A DNA stretch of 64,000 nucleotides from Paulownia fortunei (taxonomy: Eukaryota > Streptophyta > Magnoliopsida > Lamiales > Paulowniaceae). The first letter of the stretch is position 1. Each line of letters starts with the position of its first letter. Location of the stretch: positions 3,012,275-3,076,274 of the forward strand of contig CM033120.1 in NCBI GenBank assembly GCA_019321725.1. Reading direction: 5' to 3'. Made by a program: the position numbers and the translations under genes. Below are positions 60,651 to 64,000 of the stretch, one piece after another. A model generated the notes under the pieces. The model did not search any database and had not been told where the DNA came from. It saw only the letters and a program-made list of their open reading frames with translations.

Positions 60651-62855
60651 TAAACATACACTTTCTTTATCTTATATCTTTCATTTTTTCTTTATACACA
60701 TTAGATAAAGTCCTTAAATTAAATTTAGTCACGATGCATGATCGCGCAAATGATGGCGATCATAGTATATGCCTCTAAGATTTTTGTCTTAAATAAGTTT
60801 TGAGACAAAGGTTTTTTGAGATGGGACATCAAATAGTATAATAAGACTCCCGCATACAATGCATGCTTGTAAGACGAGAATGTCACATTCCATTTGTATT
60901 GGCATAGATACGCAAGTGTATGTATGTGGGTGTTTGTTAGAAAACAAGTACACTGAATATGGCCCACAGAAAATTCTTAGTTGGAGGTTTTGTTTGTCGA
61001 AATAAGAATTTCTGCATTGCGATAGTACACGGCTAGTACTCGAACTTGAGGCATGATAATATCCTTGTATGCATCCTACAACACTTTGATATATTTTATG
61101 ATTACTTGATAATCACAAAGAGGGTATGTTGGGTATTGCACTAGTGTACATGAAAATTTATCAGTGGTCAATATATAATTCGACGCTTGTCTATTTAATA
61201 GAAAAATCTTCTGTGTTTCAATAGTTTGTAAGTCCAAGACCTTAGTCAATGCATGATGAATTTTGATTCATTATGAATTATTGGAACTTGAAATTGGATC
61301 ATTGTTATTGAATTATTTAGGGTTTCGACATATAATTCATACTATATATTCAATCGAGATATTAGTTGTCAGAAGAAACGTACGTATAAACATACACTTT
61401 CTTTATCTTATATCTTTCATTTTTTCTTTATACACATTAGATAAAGTCCTTAAATTAAATTTAGTCACGATGCATGATCGCGCAAATGATGGCGATCATA
61501 GTATATGCCTCTAAGATTTTTGTCTTAAATAAGTTTTGAGACAAAGGTTTTTTGAGATGGGACATCAAATAGTATAATAAGACTCCCGCATACAATGCAT
61601 GCTTGTAAGACGAGAATGTCACATTCCATTTGTATTGGCATAGATACGCAAGTGTATGTATGTGGTGTTTGTTAGAAAACAAGTACACTGAATATGGCCC
61701 ACAGAAAATTCTTAGTTGGAGGTTTTGTTTGTCGAAATAAGAATTTCTGCATTGCGATAGTACACGGCTAGTACTCGAACTTGAGGCATGATAATATCCT
61801 TGTATGCATCCTACAACACTTTGATATATTTTATGATTACTTGATAATCACAAAGAGGGTATGTTGGTATTGCACTAGTGTACATGAAAATTATCAGTGG
61901 TCAATATATAATTCGACGCTTGTCTATTTAATAGAAAAATCTTCTGTGTTTCAATAGTTTGTAAGTCCAAGACCTTAGTCAATGCATGATGAATTTTGAT
62001 TCATTATGAATTATTGGAACTTGAAATTGGATCATTGTTATTGAATTATTTAGGGTTTCGACATATAATTCATACTATATATTCAATCGAGATATTAGTT
62101 GTCAGAAGAAACGTACGTATAAACATACACTTTCTTTATCTTATATCTTTCATTTTTTCTTTATACACATTAGATAAAGTCCTTAAATTAAATTTAGTCA
62201 CGATGCATGATCGCGCAAATGATGGCGATCATAGTATATGCCTCTAAGATTTTTGTCTTAAATAAGTTTTGAGACAAAGGTTTTTTGAGATGGGACATCA
62301 AATAGTATAATAAGACTCCCGCATACAATGCATGCTTGTAAGACGAGAATGTCACATTCCATTTGTATTGGCATAGATACGCAAGTGTATGTATGTGGGT
62401 GTTTGTTAGAAAACAAGTACACTGAATATGGCCCACAGAAAATTCTTAGTTGGAGGTTTTGTTTGTCGAAATAAGAATTTCTGCATTGCGATAGTACACG
62501 GCTAGTACTCGAACTTGAGGCATGATAATATCCTTGTATGCATCCTACAACACTTTGATATATTTTATGATTACTTGATAATCACAAAGAGGGTATGTTG
62601 GGTATTGCACTAGTGTACATGAAAATTTATCAGTGGTCAATATATAATTCGACGCTTGTCTATTTAATAGAAAAATCTTCTGTGTTTCAATAGTTTGTAA
62701 GTCCAAGACCTTAGTCAATGCATGATGAATTTTGATTCATTATGAATTATTGGAACTTGAAATTGGATCATTGTTATTGAATTATTTAGGGTTTCGACAT
62801 ATAATTCATACTATATATTCAATCGAGATATTAGTTGTCAGAAGAAACGTACGTA
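60651..62855. repeat. Tandem triplication of a ~736-bp unit
   Basis: Units 60651-61386 (736 bp), 61387-62119 (733 bp) and 62120-62855 (736 bp), each starting taaacatacactttctttat. By eye, units 1 and 3 are identical and unit 2 differs only by three single-base deletions, all in homopolymers (ggg to gg near 61667 and 61867, one t near 61893). Each unit carries the same open frames: a minus-strand one of 75-80 codons and a plus-strand one that spans the unit junctions. I do not recognise a protein. A near-palindrome with gatcgcg and gcgatc (gatgcatgatcgcgcaaatg) and the hairpin atgaattttgattcat occur in each unit. Confidence 0.92.
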
Positions 62856-64000
62856 TATGGGACTCGCAACTAAAATATGTTTACTCGCTATTTTACCTAA
62901 AATTATTTTATCATGATTATTTGTTATGTGTTTTCATACATAGTGAAGAATTAAGGAATTATTTTAAAGTGAATTAATTAATTATATTAATTAATTACAG
63001 TAATTATTATTTATAAATTACAAATATTGAAAGCTCACTAATAGATCAGTTATGAATCTAAGAGAGTCACATATCTTTATGGAGAGTGACATTTCTATTT
63101 TGGGAATTTTTCAATGATTGAAAATTAATTAATTAATGTCAATTTAATTAATTAATTAAGATTTTATTTAATTTAATGATTAAATTAAATTATTCAATTG
63201 AATAGTTGAATAACTCCATTGGACCTAATTTGACTAGAAAACTCAATTAGAATAAATTATAATTAATCAATTGGATTAATTAATATGTGACTAAATCAAC
63301 TGGATTGATTTAGGGGTCTTTTAAGTTCAAAGTCAAAAATTAAAATGGATCATTTAAGAAGCCCACTAGAATATATATAGAAGATAATTAAAATAAATAT
63401 AATTTATTTTAATTAATATATTTATATAAATAAATAAATAAAAATCTACCACTTGGATATTTATTATATATTTATATTTATATATATTTGATATATATCT
63501 ATTTTGATATTATTTGAAGAGTTCAAATAACTATCAAGAATATATGTAGATATTTTTTTATGACTAATGTAGTTTCAAATAAGTCTACATATATTAGAGG
63601 AAAAATGATAAAATTTCTTGGAGGATTTGGAATCCATCTAAAATCACATCAAGATCTCACTTTGAGGTCATTCAAAATTGATAAACGCTTCAAGTGCTGG
63701 AGAGGTGACGTTTTCGGTCCCTATATATAGGTAAAGGGCCGAAAATTCCACAAGTTTTTTAGGAAAACTTATTTTGTTTGGTCTTCTATTTTCTCTCCAA
63801 GAAAAAGAAAAGAAAAGATAGAAAAAAAGTGTTTCTTGGAAAATCTTGTTTTTCTTGTTCTTAAAAAAAAATTGATTTCTTGATATTCTCTTCATAAATA
63901 TTTCAAGAATTTAAAGAATTCAAAATTTACTCTGAATCTTGATTAGAAAATGATTTTAAGGATAATGACGAATTCTTTTAATCGATATTATTTTTCATAT
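62856..64000 (+). other. AT-rich DNA with a TATA-like site, possibly part of an LTR element
   Basis: ttaattaa-type repeats (62975-63250) are followed by a less AT-rich patch with ggagaggtgacgttttcggt and a strong TATA-like ctatatatagg (63720-63730). A purine-rich leader comes next. This looks like a promoter and 5' leader, for example U3/R of an LTR retrotransposon running past the window. No coding frame was recognised. Confidence 0.35.

Overview
The window is nuclear DNA of a flowering plant. The evidence is three plant-type intron-containing genes with GT..AG introns, a plant expansin and plant tetraspanin, a nuclear tRNA gene, very AT-rich intergenic DNA and many short plant transposable elements. 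An asterid eudicot is my best guess, but the sequence does not prove the order. All gene calls come from reading exons and splice sites by eye; no search was run.

Layout. 1-13 kb is repeat-rich: a decayed 45S rDNA ITS2 fragment (about 56-308), a fold-back element (1394-2264), a broken GRF zinc-finger gene (5007-5476) and two broken Myb/SANT-like genes of the Harbinger-associated type (6764-7515 on +, about 8528-10165 on -). 13.5-16.8 kb holds an intact three-exon clathrin light chain gene on +. 17-26 kb is intergenic, with a second fold-back element (21635-22955) and a textbook tRNA-derived SINE with a 17-bp target-site duplication (25053-25441). 26.5-29.6 kb holds an intact three-exon beta-expansin on -. 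30-38.8 kb is intergenic with dispersed repeats and a possible solo LTR. 40.9-44.3 kb holds a tetraspanin (TET19/20 type) on -, whose last few codons I could not place. A tRNA-Val(UAC) gene sits at 44585-44657. From 48.3 to 57.6 kb lies a GNAT-family acetyltransferase gene on -, whose single intron is about 8.9 kb long. The end (60.6-62.9 kb) carries a near-perfect triplication of a 0.74-kb unit and then AT-rich DNA with a TATA-like site.

The most unusual structure is inside the acetyltransferase intron. A 1.1-kb segment holding the last exon has been duplicated in direct orientation. Between the two copies lies about 6.5 kb of decayed endogenous pararetrovirus (Caulimoviridae-like) DNA, arranged as two fragments in opposite orientation. 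The fragments share arms of about 1.3-1.45 kb around a spacer of about 0.64 kb, so any full-length pre-mRNA of the gene would contain a long viral hairpin. The exon copy nearest the first exon is broken by a stop codon, and the distal one is intact.

The clathrin light chain, beta-expansin and tetraspanin genes occur in the same order as I recall for Arabidopsis At2g20760 (CLC1), At2g20750 (EXPB1) and At2g20740 (a tetraspanin). The genic part is therefore probably an old conserved block, stretched here by transposable elements.
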